Below are positions 63,710 through 64,000 of a stretch of DNA of 64,000 bases, piece by piece. Position numbers and translations under genes: made by a program. The notes beneath the pieces were generated by a model, which was not told the DNA's origin, made no database searches, and saw only the letters and a program-made list of their open reading frames with translations. How positions within the stretch are numbered: the first letter of the stretch is position 1; every line of letters starts with the position of its first letter. Origin of the DNA: Tellurirhabdus bombi (lineage in GTDB: Bacteria; Bacteroidota; Bacteroidia; Cytophagales; Spirosomataceae); the NCBI RefSeq assembly GCF_021484805.1, contig NZ_CP090557.1:2244001-2308000 (forward strand), read 5' to 3'.

Positions 63710-64000
63710 TCAATTTCTTATTTTCCAAGCGTCAACAATTTGGCTGATTGTCGATGATAGAGTTTGAGTAATATTCCAAGTCGGGTAATGATTACGCATC
63801 TTGCTTAGGTCAGAATAATAGCAGATATGGTCTCCTGCTCTATTTTGGTCTATGTAGGAATATATTTGTTCTTTACCTGTGAATTGCTCAGTGATTTTGA
63901 AGGCTTCTATTATTGAAGTACTATTTTCTTTACCGCCTCCTAAATTATAAACTTCTCCACATCTTGGATTTTGTACAAATGCATGCATGAACATGGCTAC
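63710..64000 (-). CDS. SDR epimerase/dehydratase, CDP-tyvelose-epimerase-like (cut by window edge)
   Basis: Only the C-terminal 96 residues or so are in the window; the frame stays open to the edge (V-A before M-F-M-H). GEVYNLGGGKENSTSIIEAF is typical of CDP-paratose 2-epimerase (RfbE) and related extended SDRs. It would supply an unusual dideoxy or related sugar nucleotide. Truncated by the window, not by mutation. Confidence 0.75.
   Translation of the reverse strand, partial: VAMFMHAFVQNPRCGEVYNLGGGKENSTSIIEAFKITEQFTGKEQIYSYIDQNRAGDHICYYSDLSKMRNHYPTWNITQTLSSTISQIVDAWKIRN

Noticed and set aside
1-64000. CRISPR arrays, tRNA/rRNA genes and insertion sequences
   Set aside because: No spaced direct repeats, no tRNA-like cloverleaf and no transposase frame were noticed by eye.

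Overview
The window looks like a chromosomal segment of a Bacteroidota bacterium of the Cytophagales (Spirosomataceae-like) type. Reasons: an FtsX-type ABC permease of the kind abundant in that group, a TonB-dependent receptor with a carboxypeptidase-regulatory N-terminus, LytS/LytT two-component proteins, the uppS-bamA-ompH-ompH order, several FKBP lipoproteins, a Wzi capsule protein, and promoters fitting the Bacteroidota TTG-(about 20)-TAnnTTTG pattern. This placement is inference from gene content. I saw no rRNA, tRNA, CRISPR array or insertion sequence.

Layout. 1-3393: truncated ABC permease and a divergent MFS exporter, separated by a GTCCGT-AA-ACGGAC palindrome. 3488-10135: a seven-gene signalling cluster (FHA/zinc-ribbon membrane protein, membrane protein with EF-hand-like loops, second zinc-ribbon/FHA protein, PP2C phosphatase, caspase-like lipoprotein, Ser/Thr kinase with TM and TPR, TPR membrane protein). 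Start/stop overlaps join the middle genes. This is the most interesting part of the window. 10194-13544: seven-repeat propeller-like lipoprotein, TPR membrane protein and its ECF sigma factor. 13610-17083: a PhyH dioxygenase/GT14/GT2/small membrane protein operon. 17171-25000: housekeeping genes (SDR, YjjG-type HAD, ECF sigma factor plus overlapping small ORF, nth, ndk, nrnA, two FKBP lipoproteins, HAM1/RdgB). 25009-31335: PpiD/SurA-like foldase, third FKBP lipoprotein, MBL-fold hydrolase, TPMT-like methyltransferase, fasciclin lipoprotein. 31499-37070: DUF1080 protein, TonB receptor, TPR protein, LytS/LytT pair. 37259-43936: uppS, bamA, two ompH/skp genes and a large exported protein.

43977-46451 is a small phage-like island: an exonuclease-VIII-like PD-(D/E)XK protein, two unknown proteins and a divergent HTH regulator whose intergenic region holds two near-identical palindromic operators. 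46560-64000 is a capsule/exopolysaccharide locus. Plus-strand genes (CpsB/YwqE-like PHP phosphatase, ugd, gmd, wzi) face a long minus-strand run of glycosyltransferases, two left-handed beta-helix acyltransferases, a Wzy/ligase-like polymerase and, at the right edge, a truncated CDP-tyvelose-epimerase-like SDR.

How the genes work together: the 3.5-10 kb cluster has every part of a reversible phospho-switch (kinase, phosphatase, two FHA readers) joined to a protease-like effector. The 38-42 kb block builds outer-membrane proteins, assisted by the periplasmic PPIases at 22-28 kb. The right third makes and exports a surface polysaccharide that probably contains uronic acid and 6-deoxyhexose. Functions are read from motifs and family knowledge; no database search was run.
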